Assembly: GCA_964514385.1 (NCBI GenBank)
Contig: CAZEQJ010000004.1
Location: 101,223 to 165,222, forward strand
Direction of reading: 5' to 3'
Length of the DNA: 64,000 nucleotides
Source: CAZEQJ01 sp964514385
GTDB taxonomy: Bacteria > Bacteroidota > Bacteroidia > Cytophagales > Cyclobacteriaceae
Shown: positions 1-8,964 of the stretch, piece after piece
How the letters are laid out: the number at the start of each line of letters is the position of its first letter
Numbering within the stretch: position 1 is the first letter of the stretch
Notes under the pieces: generated by a model
Database searches by the model: none
Told to the model about the DNA's origin: nothing
Seen by the model: the letters and a program-made list of their open reading frames with translations, nothing else
Program-made: the position numbers and the translations under genes

Positions 1-252
1 AGGATCTATCTGGTGTTTCGTTATGAGGTAATGGCGGATTTTGATCCTGCCCCATGATTTCTGATTGAATTTACCACGGATAAAGGATGAGCAGAAGCGT
101 TCATTGGAAAGGAAATTCTCATTTTTAAGCCACTCTATCACTTCTTCCGTGTGGTCGTCGCTGATATTCCATGACTGTAACTTTTCACGGGTTTCTTGCT
201 CCGAACGCTCCTGATAGGCACAATAGCGCAGTATTTTAGAGGGTATGGCTAT
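1..252 (-). CDS. recX: RecX regulatory protein, partial (3' end outside window)
   Basis: Translation of the minus strand from about 249 down to 1 gives a RecX core: the motif RYCAYQERSEQETREKL, then an acidic helix, NENFLSNERF and RGKFNQKSWGRIKI. RecX binds RecA filaments and modulates recombination. The frame runs off the window edge, so the C-terminus is missing here. There is no ATG, GTG or TTG between the upstream in-frame stop (267-265) and the conserved core. The only reasonable start is an ATA at 252-250 that overlaps the upstream gene's TAG stop as ATAG, analogous to an ATGA overlap. Either AUA is used through translational coupling, or a base has changed. Identity is confident; the start is not. 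Confidence 0.8.
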   Translation of the reverse strand, partial: MAIPSKILRYCAYQERSEQETREKLQSWNISDDHTEEVIEWLKNENFLSNERFCSSFIRGKFNQKSWGRIKIRHYLITKHQIDP

Positions 253-722
253 TTGATATATCCTTTACGCTTCAAAATAGACTCAACAAATTTCTTCTCG
301 TTTTCCGTGTTAAAGATACGGTAAGGCAAGTAGATCAGCTGTGCAATATTGACGGACAGCACAAAACCTGATTTCGTTTTCCAGGCATTTTTAATCTGAT
401 CCCACTTCATCGGCATACCTTGTTTAGGTGAAAGTTTGATCAGAATCTGCTGGCTGCTGATCTCATAGCTGAGGCGGTCGAAAAGGATTTTGGTTTGTTC
501 CAGCTGGGTAACTCCTGCAAACTGGATAACCCAGAATATTATGTAAAGGACCAGCGCGATACCGGTTCCGATAAACCACCAGGGGGAATATATGATAAAT
601 GCTCCCGAACATAGCGCTACAACGATTAAGCTCACCCACCATTGCCTCCGCACCACGTTGGACATACCCAGTTTGATATAGGTACCTGTGCCGAGTTTAT
701 ACTTTTTTGTCTTAACAATCAT
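249..722 (-). CDS. YcxB-like membrane protein
   Basis: 157 aa. Two hydrophobic segments near residues 29-45 and 47-68 are followed by a soluble C-terminal part with the pattern KWDQIKNAWKTKSGFVLSV and LIYLPYRIF, typical of the YcxB-like C-terminal domain found in small bacterial membrane proteins of unknown role. Its stop codon overlaps the presumed start of recX, so the two are probably co-transcribed and translationally coupled. The family has no established function, and the assignment rests on the C-terminal pattern only. Confidence 0.7.
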   Translation of the reverse strand: MIVKTKKYKLGTGTYIKLGMSNVVRRQWWVSLIVVALCSGAFIIYSPWWFIGTGIALVLYIIFWVIQFAGVTQLEQTKILFDRLSYEISSQQILIKLSPKQGMPMKWDQIKNAWKTKSGFVLSVNIAQLIYLPYRIFNTENEKKFVESILKRKGYIK

Positions 723-774
723 ATAGTCTCCCGTTTTGAGGTCGCAATTTTAGCGAAATTGCTTTAAAAATACA

Positions 775-1611
775 TCATAATATTGCTTTCAGACTGATAT
801 CAAGGCTGGAGTAGGAGTGTGTGAGTGCTCCCATGGAAATATAGTTCACTCCTGTCTCGGCCACAGCTACCAGGTTGTTCTCTGAAATCCCGCCGGAAGC
901 CTCAGTTTGCACTCTGTTGTCAATGATTTTTACAGCCTCACGCATTTCCTCAATTCCCATATTGTCCAGCATAATCAGGTCAGCTCCGGCGGCCAGGGCT
1001 TCCTTTACCTCCTCTAAGTTTCTGGTTTCCACTTCTATTTTTAATGTAAGGTGATGATCCTGAAGATATTGCTTTGCTTTTTTTACCGCAGCGGTTATGC
1101 CACCGGCAAAGTCAATATGATTATCCTTGAGCATCACCATATCATATAGTCCCATGCGGTGGTTTGCTCCACCGCCGATAAGCACTGCTTTTTTTTCAAA
1201 AAGCCGGAAAAGAGGGGTAGTCTTACGCGTGTCTATGAGAGTACAGGACGTATGACGGATAAGCTCCACGAGCCTGTGTGTTTTCGTTGCAATGCCGCTC
1301 ATACGCTGGATGATGTTAAGTACCAGCCGCTCTGTGCTCAGGATACCTTGAGCCGGTCCCTGTATCATGCCGATCTTCTGGCCGGAGGAGACGGAGTCGC
1401 CATCTGCGATTTCGGATGAAAAGCGCAAATCAGGACTATGAAGTTCCAGTATCACCGGGATCAGAAACAGGCCGGCAATGATACCATCTTCTTTTGCTAC
1501 CAACACAGCAGAAGAAGACTTGTCAGCGTCAATGGTGGCCAGTGTAGAATGATCACCTTCGCCAATATCTTCCTGGTAAGCCCGCAAAATAAATTCACGG
1601 ACGTAGGTCAT
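775..1611 (-). CDS. nadC: Nicotinate-nucleotide pyrophosphorylase (carboxylating)
   Basis: 278 aa from the ATG at 1611. A TTG at 1632, seven codons upstream, is also possible but would sit one base after the previous stop. NadC converts quinolinate and PRPP to nicotinate mononucleotide, CO2 and PPi in de novo NAD synthesis. Visible motifs in order are EDIGEGDHS near the N-terminus, RMSGIAT, DTRKTTP, the GGGANHRMGLYD loop, MLKDNH, IEVETR, LDNM and the C-terminal SGGI phosphate-binding segment. Length fits the family. It lies directly downstream of the DUF4783 gene on the same strand, a common Bacteroidota pairing. Confidence 0.97.
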   Translation of the reverse strand: MTYVREFILRAYQEDIGEGDHSTLATIDADKSSSAVLVAKEDGIIAGLFLIPVILELHSPDLRFSSEIADGDSVSSGQKIGMIQGPAQGILSTERLVLNIIQRMSGIATKTHRLVELIRHTSCTLIDTRKTTPLFRLFEKKAVLIGGGANHRMGLYDMVMLKDNHIDFAGGITAAVKKAKQYLQDHHLTLKIEVETRNLEEVKEALAAGADLIMLDNMGIEEMREAVKIIDNRVQTEASGGISENNLVAVAETGVNYISMGALTHSYSSLDISLKAIL

Positions 1612-1633
1612 TTCCTTTTGTGTAAGCTTCAAC

Positions 1634-2029
1634 CTAGTTTTCCTTTTTCAAGTCAATAGAGTAAATCAGATATCCGGAGTCAGATTTCTTCAGGCGGATA
1701 AAAAACCGGAAGGAATTGTCATCAGATAAATAATTCCCAATGGCGTAGGTTTGTTCCCCACCACTGGATTCGCCCCGGTGCGGGAGTGTCAGATCAGATG
1801 GCGGATACTTTTTGAAAAAATCGCGAAGTAAAAACTCGATATGTGTTTTACTGCTTTTGGTGACTTCCCCGTTCAGGGAAAACTCTACATTTTCTGAAAG
1901 CAAACGCGTCATGGCTTTTGAATTACCGGCTTTCATGGCCTGAACAACTTCATCCAGCGTTTTGCTTTGGGCCATGACATTGCCGGAAAAAAGAAGGCAA
2001 ATAAAAACGATCGTTATGCTATACTTCAT
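1634..2029 (-). CDS. DUF4783 secreted protein
   Basis: 131 aa with a clear signal peptide (MKYSITIVFICLLFSGNVMAQ) and a small NTF2-like-looking domain: LDEVVQAMKAGNSKAMTRLLSENVEFSLNG, then a beta-rich half ending in YLIYSIDLKKEN. This matches the DUF4783 family of Bacteroidota periplasmic proteins, which has no assigned activity. It sits immediately upstream of nadC with a 22-nt spacing and is divergent from gpmI. The family assignment is from recall of the pattern; the signal peptide is seen directly. Confidence 0.8.
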   Translation of the reverse strand: MKYSITIVFICLLFSGNVMAQSKTLDEVVQAMKAGNSKAMTRLLSENVEFSLNGEVTKSSKTHIEFLLRDFFKKYPPSDLTLPHRGESSGGEQTYAIGNYLSDDNSFRFFIRLKKSDSGYLIYSIDLKKEN

Positions 2030-2122
2030 TTTCCCTAATTCGTATGTAGCTTTGTGCTACGGTTACATAAAGTAAATACTTTGAATGCCATCAAACAAAT
2101 ACGACCCTAAATATTACCAGTA

Positions 2123-3646
2123 ATGAATAAAAAAGTAATACTTATGATTCTCGACGGGTGGGGCATAGCTAAAAACCCTGATGTTTCGGCCATAGATAAA
2201 GCTAATACCCCGTTTGTGGATAGTCTGTACAAAAATTATGCCCATAGCACGCTTGACGCATCAGGCATGGCAGTAGGTCTTCCCGAAGGACAGATGGGGA
2301 ATTCAGAAGTAGGCCACATGAACCTTGGCGCCGGCAGGGTGGTGTACCAGGATCTGGTAAAAATAAACAGGGCGGTTGCTGATGGTAGTATTGAGGAAAA
2401 TGAAACCTTAAAAGACGCCTTTGATTATGCCAGGCAAAAAAATAAAAAAATTCACCTGATGGGTCTGGTCAGCGACGGGGGAGTGCATTCACATATCAAC
2501 CATGTGAAAGGCCTTATGACCATGGCACACCACATGAAAGCCGAAAATGTGTATGTGCACGCATTTACCGATGGCCGGGATACCGACCCGAAAAGCGGCA
2601 AAGCCTTTATTGCCGACCTAATGAAGCATGCCGAAGATACCGGTGCGAAGATAGCATCCGTCATCGGAAGGTATTTTGCCATGGACCGCGACAAACGGTG
2701 GGAACGGGTAAAGCTTGCCTATGATGCGATGGTTAAGGGCACAGGTAAAAAAACATCAGATGTGGTACAGGCTATTGAGGAGTCCTATGCTGAAGGTGTG
2801 ACCGATGAATTTATCAAACCTATTATAGCCACAGAAGATGGTAAGCCTGTGGCCGTGATTGAAGAGGAAGATGTAGTCATATGCTTTAACTTCCGTACTG
2901 ACAGAGGGCGACAGATCACACAGGTACTGACGCAGGAAGATCATCCTGATCACGACATGCATACACTTGACTTGTATTATGTCACAATGACCAATTACGA
3001 CGATTCCTTCCGTGATGTGAAGGTGGTATACGGCAAAGAAAATATTACCAAAACACTTGGTGAAGTTGTGAGCAACGCCGGTCTGAAACAGATTCGAATA
3101 GCAGAGACTGAAAAATACCCGCACGTTACATTTTTCTTTTCTGGAGGAAGAGAAACACCCTTTGACGGAGAGCAGCGGATATTATGCCCTTCACCTAAGG
3201 TGGCCACCTACGATCTGCAGCCAGAGATGAATGCGTATGATATTCGCGATAGTATCATACCTGAGCTTGAAAAAGAGGAGGTTTCGTTTGTCTGCCTGAA
3301 TTTTGCCAACCCGGATATGGTCGGCCATACCGGTGTATTTGAAGCAGCAGTGAAAGCCTGCGAAACCGTAGATCAATGCGCCCGGGATGTCATCCATACA
3401 GCACTTGAACACGGTTACACCACGCTGGTAATTGCCGATCATGGTAACTCGGATATCATGATCAATGCTGATGGTACACCAAATACGGCACATACAACAA
3501 ACCTTGTGCCCTTCATTGTAGTTGATGAAGAGTTGAAAGACAGAGATATAAAAACGGGTAAACTAGGTGACCTGGGACCCACAATACTCGCACTTATGGG
3601 GCTTCAAAAGCCGGATGAGATGACGGGTGATAATCTGATTGGATGA
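2123..3646 (+). CDS. gpmI: 2,3-bisphosphoglycerate-independent phosphoglycerate mutase
   Basis: 507 aa, the usual length. Catalyses interconversion of 3- and 2-phosphoglycerate through a phosphoserine and two Mn ions. The N-terminal metal motif is ILDGWG near residue 10. The phosphoserine lies in GQMGNSEVGH at about residue 60. DGRDTDP and RDKRWERV follow in the central domain, and the C-terminal metal ligands are in FANPDMVGHTG, ADHGNSD and NTAHT. The next gene overlaps its stop as ATGA, so gpmI, a lipoprotein and an ABC exporter form one operon. Confidence 0.98.
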   Translation: MNKKVILMILDGWGIAKNPDVSAIDKANTPFVDSLYKNYAHSTLDASGMAVGLPEGQMGNSEVGHMNLGAGRVVYQDLVKINRAVADGSIEENETLKDAFDYARQKNKKIHLMGLVSDGGVHSHINHVKGLMTMAHHMKAENVYVHAFTDGRDTDPKSGKAFIADLMKHAEDTGAKIASVIGRYFAMDRDKRWERVKLAYDAMVKGTGKKTSDVVQAIEESYAEGVTDEFIKPIIATEDGKPVAVIEEEDVVICFNFRTDRGRQITQVLTQEDHPDHDMHTLDLYYVTMTNYDDSFRDVKVVYGKENITKTLGEVVSNAGLKQIRIAETEKYPHVTFFFSGGRETPFDGEQRILCPSPKVATYDLQPEMNAYDIRDSIIPELEKEEVSFVCLNFANPDMVGHTGVFEAAVKACETVDQCARDVIHTALEHGYTTLVIADHGNSDIMINADGTPNTAHTTNLVPFIVVDEELKDRDIKTGKLGDLGPTILALMGLQKPDEMTGDNLIG

Positions 3647-4206
3647 GGTATTTGTTACTGATTACATTAGCGGGCTTGCTTTCCTGTGACTTCAGCCCGG
3701 AAGGAAAAGACGGGAATGAGACATATTTTGACCTTGATTCACTGATTGAAGCGCAGCAAAAGCTGCTTTTTCAGGAAAATGACTCAATTCAGGTAATCAA
3801 AAGCGGAAAGCTTGATGACAATCTGGACTCGGCCATGATCTTTCTGGATACGACTGCTTTTCAAAGGGAATTGAAGCTCATCAGCGCTGCCAATATTAAT
3901 AAGCCAAGGCTGTTGGGGCAGTATGATGTTCGCGACAGTGTATCGCAGAATGGGTTGTCATGTAAGGTTTACCATGCACGAAAGCGTGATGAGGAAGTTC
4001 GCAGGCTGGCCTTGTGTTATCAGGATTCATCGCTGCTTGAAGTGTTTATAGTATATCATGATAAAAGTCGACTGTATTACTCCGAGCGTAGTATACGGCT
4101 GGTACTGGATGATTCAGGAAGAATGAAATCACTTTCATTTGGCGGGGATCAGAAAATGATTGGAGTGCAGCCTACCTCTTATACGTATAAGCTCAAAATA
4201 TTGTAG
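3643..4206 (+). CDS. Putative lipoprotein of unknown function
   Basis: 187 aa. The N-terminus MRYLLLITLAGLLSC is a lipoprotein signal peptide with lipobox LLSC at residues 12-15. The rest is a soluble, charged, beta-rich protein with no motif I recognise. It overlaps the gpmI stop by four bases (ATGA), and the ABC exporter starts one base after its own stop, so it is firmly embedded in that operon. In Bacteroidota such a lipoprotein would normally be anchored to the outer membrane or face the periplasm. No function is proposed. Confidence 0.75.
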   Translation: MRYLLLITLAGLLSCDFSPEGKDGNETYFDLDSLIEAQQKLLFQENDSIQVIKSGKLDDNLDSAMIFLDTTAFQRELKLISAANINKPRLLGQYDVRDSVSQNGLSCKVYHARKRDEEVRRLALCYQDSSLLEVFIVYHDKSRLYYSERSIRLVLDDSGRMKSLSFGGDQKMIGVQPTSYTYKLKIL

Positions 4207-4207
4207 C

Positions 4208-5998
4208 ATGGCCTCAGTAAACCGGGAAGAAAAAGACAATAGTAAAAAAAGATTTACAAAATCCGGTTTCCGAAATCTCCGGAAGATTTTTGAGTATCCA
4301 CTCGCCTACAGAAGAGATTTCCTGATCGGCTTGTTATTCCTGATCTTCAGTAGCCTGTCGATGATGGCATTTCCCTTTCTCAGCGGTCAGCTGATCGATC
4401 TGGCCAATGGTAAGGAGACAGAATACTTTTCGACGATAGGTCAGGCCATGATCTTTTTTGGAGTTGTATTGGTGGCACAGGCCATTTTTTCATTCTTCAG
4501 GGTGATATTATTTGCCCGTGTCAGTGAGCAGTCGATGGCTACACTGCGAAAGGATCTGTTTTCAAGTCTTATGTTACTTCCCATTCCGTTTTATGATCAG
4601 CAGCGCAGCGGTGATCTGCTGTCACGCATCACCAGTGATGTAGGGATGTTGCAAAATACCTTTTCTGTGACATTGGCAGAGTTGATACGCCAGGTGCTGA
4701 CTTTGGTTATCGGCACAATATTTATCTTTTTTATGGCGGCCAAATTATCCGCTTTTATGCTGGTAACCTTTCCACTGCTTGTGGTAGCGGCACTGGTTTT
4801 CGGCAGATTCATCCGAAAGCTTTCCAGAAAAACACAGGACCTGCTGGCCTCTGCCAATACCGTGGCGGAGGAGGCCATAGCCGGCATTCGCATTGTAAAA
4901 GCATTCACCAATGAGTGGCTCGAAACAAAAAAATACCGCGAGAGCCAGGATAAAGTAGTAAAAGTCGCCATTCGCTCAGCTGTATACAGGGGCTTGTTTA
5001 TCTCCTTTGTTATCGTGGCGATGTTTGGTGGTATCGTGCTGGTGTTATGGTATGGCACACGCCTGGTACAGAGTGGAGAGCTTTCCACCGGCAGCCTTAT
5101 TTCTTTCATCATTTATACCGCTTTTATAGGAGGCTCCGTAGCAGGGCTTGGCGATATTTTCGGACAGATCCAGCGTGCCATCGGTGCATCGGAGCGGGTA
5201 ATTGAATTGCTGGATGAAAAGAAGGAGGACATGACCTCACGCCATGAATTAAGATTACGTGGACATATCCATTTCGATCAGGTTTCCTTTTCATATCCCA
5301 CACGCCCGGATGTGCCTGTACTCGAAAATATTGACCTGGAGATAAAAGCAGGTACATGTGTGGCCCTTGTCGGCCATAGTGGTGCAGGAAAATCCACCAT
5401 TGCACAACTCCTGCTACGGCAATACGCGCCACAGGAGGGTATCATCTGGATGGACGATAAAAGTATTGAGGCGTACGACCTGTATGACTACCGATCCAAT
5501 TTTGGGGTAGTGCCACAGGAAATCACACTTTTTGGGGGTACCATTCGCGAAAATATCGGGTACGGCAACCCATCTGCTACCGATGAGGATATAATGGAAG
5601 CGGCATTAAAAGCCAATGCTATAGAATTCATCGAGCATTTTCCTGAGGGGCTGGATACAATCGTCGGCGACCGTGGGGTTAAGCTATCCGGCGGTCAGCG
5701 GCAGCGCATTGCGATAGCAAGGGCAATATTGAAAGATCCGGCAGTACTTATTCTTGATGAGGCTACTTCGAGTCTGGATGCTCAGTCGGAGAGTCTGGTG
5801 CAGGAAGCGCTGGACAGGCTGATGCAGGGGAGAACAACCATCATCATAGCACACCGGCTTGCAACAATACGCAAAGCCGATAATATCATTGTATTGCAGG
5901 CTGGAAAAATTGTGGAGACCGGCAGGCATGAGGAACTGGTTAAGGATAAATCCTCCATGTACAGCAACCTGGTAAGGCTGCAATTAAACAACGGCTAA
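4208..5998 (+). CDS. ABC exporter, fused permease and ATPase (MsbA/lipid-exporter-like)
   Basis: 596 aa from the ATG at 4208. An in-frame ATG at 4160 exists but lies inside the preceding gene and gives a non-conserved extension. A six-helix type I exporter domain spans about residues 30-330. The ATPase domain follows with Walker A GHSGAGKST, Q-loop VPQEITLFGG, signature LSGGQRQR, Walker B ILDEATS and H-loop IAHR. Half-transporters of this kind dimerise and export lipids or peptides; the substrate cannot be read from sequence. The last bases overlap the 3' end of a small convergent gene. Confidence 0.9.
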   Translation: MASVNREEKDNSKKRFTKSGFRNLRKIFEYPLAYRRDFLIGLLFLIFSSLSMMAFPFLSGQLIDLANGKETEYFSTIGQAMIFFGVVLVAQAIFSFFRVILFARVSEQSMATLRKDLFSSLMLLPIPFYDQQRSGDLLSRITSDVGMLQNTFSVTLAELIRQVLTLVIGTIFIFFMAAKLSAFMLVTFPLLVVAALVFGRFIRKLSRKTQDLLASANTVAEEAIAGIRIVKAFTNEWLETKKYRESQDKVVKVAIRSAVYRGLFISFVIVAMFGGIVLVLWYGTRLVQSGELSTGSLISFIIYTAFIGGSVAGLGDIFGQIQRAIGASERVIELLDEKKEDMTSRHELRLRGHIHFDQVSFSYPTRPDVPVLENIDLEIKAGTCVALVGHSGAGKSTIAQLLLRQYAPQEGIIWMDDKSIEAYDLYDYRSNFGVVPQEITLFGGTIRENIGYGNPSATDEDIMEAALKANAIEFIEHFPEGLDTIVGDRGVKLSGGQRQRIAIARAILKDPAVLILDEATSSLDAQSESLVQEALDRLMQGRTTIIIAHRLATIRKADNIIVLQAGKIVETGRHEELVKDKSSMYSNLVRLQLNNG

Positions 5999-6226
5999 TT
6001 CGCTCTCTTCCCTCTTTTTTTCTTTGGGTGTATCATCGGGAAGTGTCACGCCCGGCGGTAGATCGGGAAGGGGAAGATCGGAGCACCAGATGCCACCATC
6101 ATCGTCATCATTATCATCCCTGTTGCTATTGCTGGAGTTGCGCCTGGCGAGCCGAAATGTAATCAATGCAAGAATGGCATAAATGAGTGAACCAAGTAAT
6201 AAATCGATGAGTAATCCTGCGGGCAT
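5984..6226 (-). CDS. Small acidic membrane protein
   Basis: 80 aa. One transmembrane helix near residues 4-24 (LLIDLLLGSLIYAILALITF) is followed by a basic stop-transfer patch, an Asn/Asp run (DDNDDDDGG) and a Pro/Leu segment containing LPLPDLPPGVTLP. The architecture resembles short single-helix proteins I have seen in Cytophagales genomes but cannot name. It has a normal ATG, and its 3' end overlaps the ABC exporter by 15 bp in convergent orientation. No function known. Confidence 0.55.
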   Translation of the reverse strand: MPAGLLIDLLLGSLIYAILALITFRLARRNSSNSNRDDNDDDDGGIWCSDLPLPDLPPGVTLPDDTPKEKKREESELAVV

Positions 6227-6302
6227 AAAAATGAATAATTAGGATTTTTATGTAATATAATATTTTTATTCTAATTTAGATGAATAGATAGGAAGCTACG
6301 CC

Positions 6303-6372
6303 GGGGGAATTTTAAACACATGATAACGACTAATGGGATTGCAAGGTTATTACTAACCCATCTTATATCCCC
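6303..6372 (+). promoter_or_regulatory. Possible structured mRNA leader of the TerC gene
   Basis: Two nested complementary segments are visible. GGGGA (6304-6308) can pair with TCCCC (6368-6372), and ATGGG (6333-6337) with CCCAT (6357-6361). The outer pairing ends seven bases before the terC start codon, where it could hide ribosome access. TerC-family genes elsewhere often follow a manganese (yybP-ykoY) riboswitch, but I do not see that motif's conserved core here. Weak evidence: short stems only. Confidence 0.25.
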
Positions 6373-6378
6373 TGCTTT

Positions 6379-7371
6379 ATGATATTTGCGCTGATAAATG
6401 AACATAATGAACTCTGGTTCTATGGTGTATTTGCATTGATCATCATTGCATTTCTGATTATAGACCTGGGGTTTTTGCATAAAAAGGACGAGAAGATATC
6501 CTTTCGGGATGCACTCAACCAGTCGTTGTTCTGGATAGCAATATCTGTCGTTTTCGGTGTCGCAATTTATTTTTTTGGAGGTGGTACGGATCAGACTTTC
6601 GAATATTTCTCGGCCTACCTGACAGAGAAGGCGCTGTCGCTGGATAATATTTTTGTTATTATCCTGATACTAAAATACTTCAATATTGAAGACAAATATT
6701 TCCACAAGATTTTATTCTGGGGTATCCTGGGGGCTATTGTATTCAGGGCGATATTTATATTTCTGGGTGCGATTCTGATATCAAAATTTGTCTGGATACT
6801 CTATATCTTCGGTCTTTTTCTGGTGTATCAGGGCTTTCGTATCATGTTTGAAAACGCTGAAGATGACATTGATCCCGGTAAAAGTCCTGTATTGCGCTTT
6901 GCACGTCGTTACCTTCGGCTCACTAAGACAGATATGGGGGGCAGGTTCACGGTACGCATGGATGGCAAGCTGTTCTTTACGCCACTTTTTCTTGTACTGA
7001 TACTGATTGAAACGACGGACCTGATATTTGCTGTTGACTCCATACCTGCGGCATTTGCAATCACCACAGATGAATTTGTCATCTATACATCCAATATTTT
7101 TGCGGTCCTTGGCCTGAGAGCACTTTTCTTTTTGCTGGCAGATATTCTCAACCGGTTTTATTTATTGCAAAAGGGCCTTTCACTGATCCTGATATTTATT
7201 GGTGTGAAAATGCTGATGGAGCATCCCATACTGCATGTGCATATCCCTACATACGTGTCATTTATCGTTATATTCTCCTGTCTTGCCTTTTCCATGATTT
7301 TATCTGTGATATTTCCCCGCAAGGAGCCGGTGACTATCGAGTTAAAGGAATCCAAAAAGGAATCCGCATGA
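6379..7371 (+). CDS. TerC/Alx-family integral membrane protein
   Basis: 330 aa with about nine hydrophobic segments. Family hallmarks are the acidic intramembrane motifs EKALSLDNIFVI near residue 95 and ETTDLIFAVDSIPA near residue 213, which carry the Asp/Glu residues linked to metal (manganese) export in Alx/MntP-like TerC proteins. A cytoplasmic linker lies near residues 155-190. It is preceded by a 150-nt leader with possible secondary structure and followed by an intrinsic terminator. Specific substrate is inferred from the family, not shown. Confidence 0.93.
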   Translation: MIFALINEHNELWFYGVFALIIIAFLIIDLGFLHKKDEKISFRDALNQSLFWIAISVVFGVAIYFFGGGTDQTFEYFSAYLTEKALSLDNIFVIILILKYFNIEDKYFHKILFWGILGAIVFRAIFIFLGAILISKFVWILYIFGLFLVYQGFRIMFENAEDDIDPGKSPVLRFARRYLRLTKTDMGGRFTVRMDGKLFFTPLFLVLILIETTDLIFAVDSIPAAFAITTDEFVIYTSNIFAVLGLRALFFLLADILNRFYLLQKGLSLILIFIGVKMLMEHPILHVHIPTYVSFIVIFSCLAFSMILSVIFPRKEPVTIELKESKKESA

Positions 7372-7443
7372 TTGTTTGATTAGTGCAAATCAACTATACC
7401 GGATACTTCTGATGTCTTATTCATTCTGGATAAATGATATTTC

Positions 7444-7470
7444 AGCCCTTCACTATGGAGGGCTTTTTTT
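7444..7470 (+). terminator. Intrinsic terminator downstream of terC
   Basis: AGCCCT (7444-7449) pairs with AGGGCT (7459-7464) across a 9-nt loop and is followed by seven Ts. It lies 70 bases after the terC stop and overlaps the first two possible start codons of the potassium-channel remnant, which argues for a start further downstream. Confidence 0.75.
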
Positions 7471-7496
7471 ATATTTTTGACCACCTGACAAGATCC

Positions 7497-8490
7497 ATGA
7501 TTTTACGAAAACTATTTTTTGCTTTTCTGCTAATCACCATCAGCCTTACCATTGGGATAATGGCATACGGTTATCTTGAAGGATATACAATTCCGGAGGC
7601 TTTCTACATGAGTGTTATTACCATCTCAACCGTTGGGTTTGGTGAAGTCCGGCCGCTATCGACCGAGGGAAGAATCTTTACCGGTATATACATTATTTTC
7701 AATCTGGGTATTTTTACCTACTTTGTTTCCGTAGTCGGGAGTTTCATCTTTGAGGGTGAGATCAAAAAAATATATCAAAACCTGGTTTCTGTTAAAGAAG
7801 TAAAGAAAATGAAGGATCATGTGATCATTTGTGGGTTTGGGCGCAATGGAATGAAGGCTGCCGAAGAACTCCATAAGAATAAAATCCCATTTGTGATCAT
7901 AGAAAGAGAAAATACGACCGCAATCAAAGGTGAGCAGTTCCGACACTATTAGTTTATTATTGGTGATGCCACTACGGATGAGGATTTAAAAAAGGCAAGG
8001 ATAGAAAAACTAAAACCATCATCACCACCCTGCCGAAAGATGCGGATAATGTATTCATCGCCCTGACAGCCAAGGAGCTCAATCCTTGCATTAGCATTAT
8101 TTCCAGGGCAACGGAAACCTCCAGTGAGACCAAGCTCAGAAGGGCAGGTGTAAATCATATCATCATGCCGGATGCTTTGGGAGGCATATGGCAAGGTTGA
8201 TCACCCATCCGGTAGTGATTGAATTTCTGGAATTACTCAACGGTGTCGGCGATACGCAAATTCTGCTTGAAGAATATCAGATCGGAAATTTAAGAAAGGA
8301 GTATCATCATAAAACCCTGGTAGAACTCGATATCCGAAAAACCACGCACGCCATGGTATTAGCCGTGAAAGATGACATCAAAGGGTTTATTTTTAATCCT
8401 TCACCCGAAACCCGCCTTACTGACGAGGATGTAATAATTGTGATGGGGACTGAATTTGAACTGAAGGCCTTTCGCAAACATTATTTATAG
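7497..8490 (+). pseudogene. Potassium channel with RCK/TrkA domains, three lesions
   Basis: The first part (start probably ATG 7497) encodes two transmembrane helices around the selectivity filter TVGFGE, then the Rossmann start VIICGFGRNGMKAAEEL. An in-frame TAG at 7950-7952 interrupts it. Homology resumes immediately as FIIGDATTDEDLKKARIEK, shifts by one base near 8010 into KTIITTLPKDADNVFIALTA, and shifts again near 8186 into MARLITHPVVIEFLELL and the TrkA-C domain, ending at 8490. The parts join into one ordinary channel of about 330 residues. Three independent lesions in one gene, with clean neighbours, point to a pseudogene, though assembly error is possible. Confidence 0.75.
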
Positions 8491-8964
8491 TTCGCCTGCT
8501 GATTTTTCTACTTTCTCTTTTAATTCCAGCTTATAGGCATCCAGTCGATCTGCTACTTCCGGCGTAAAGGCACCGATGATTTCAGCAGCAAGAATTCCAG
8601 CATTTTTGGCTCCATCGAGTGCCACTGTAGCTACGGGAATTCCACCCGGCATCTGCAATATGGATAATACGCTATCCCAGCCATCGATGCTGTTTCTTGA
8701 TTTTATCGGCACGCCGATTACGGGAAGAGAGGTAAGCGAAGCGGTCATTCCGGGAAGATGCGCAGCACCTCCGGCACCAGCAATGATCACCTTCAATCCA
8801 CGCTCCCGGGCGGTAGCAGCATAATCTACCATCTTATGCGGTGTGCGGTGTGCTGATACAATATCTATTTCATATTCAATTCCCAGTAGCCGGAGTATAT
8901 CTGCAGCCTCCTGCATGACAGGAAGGTCTGATTTACTTCCCATGATTATTCCTACATCAGCCAT
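8485..8964 (-). CDS. purE: N5-carboxyaminoimidazole ribonucleotide mutase
   Basis: 159 aa. Class I PurE converts N5-CAIR to CAIR in purine synthesis. The N-terminal signature GIIMGSKSDLPVM is followed by VSAHRTPHKM and AGGAAHLPGM, which bind substrate, and by GWDSVLSILQMPGGIPVATV. Its partner enzyme PurK is also in this window at 19494-20642 but not adjacent. The start overlaps the hemB stop by 8 bp, so hemB and purE are co-transcribed. The 3' end overlaps the channel remnant by 6 bp. Confidence 0.97.
   Translation of the reverse strand: MADVGIIMGSKSDLPVMQEAADILRLLGIEYEIDIVSAHRTPHKMVDYAATARERGLKVIIAGAGGAAHLPGMTASLTSLPVIGVPIKSRNSIDGWDSVLSILQMPGGIPVATVALDGAKNAGILAAEIIGAFTPEVADRLDAYKLELKEKVEKSAGEL

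Noticed and set aside
1159..1419. 86-codon plus-strand frame
   Set aside because: Antisense to nadC, whose catalytic motifs are intact.
2046..2059. TAGCTTTG as a -7 box for gpmI
   Set aside because: It lies in a small GTAGC-TTTGT-GCTAC palindrome with no -33 element; too uncertain to list.
4160..4208. Earlier start for the ABC exporter
   Set aside because: It lies in the preceding lipoprotein gene, and the extension has no exporter similarity.
6227..6378. yybP-ykoY manganese riboswitch before terC
   Set aside because: The conserved loop sequences of that riboswitch are not recognisable; only generic stems are present.
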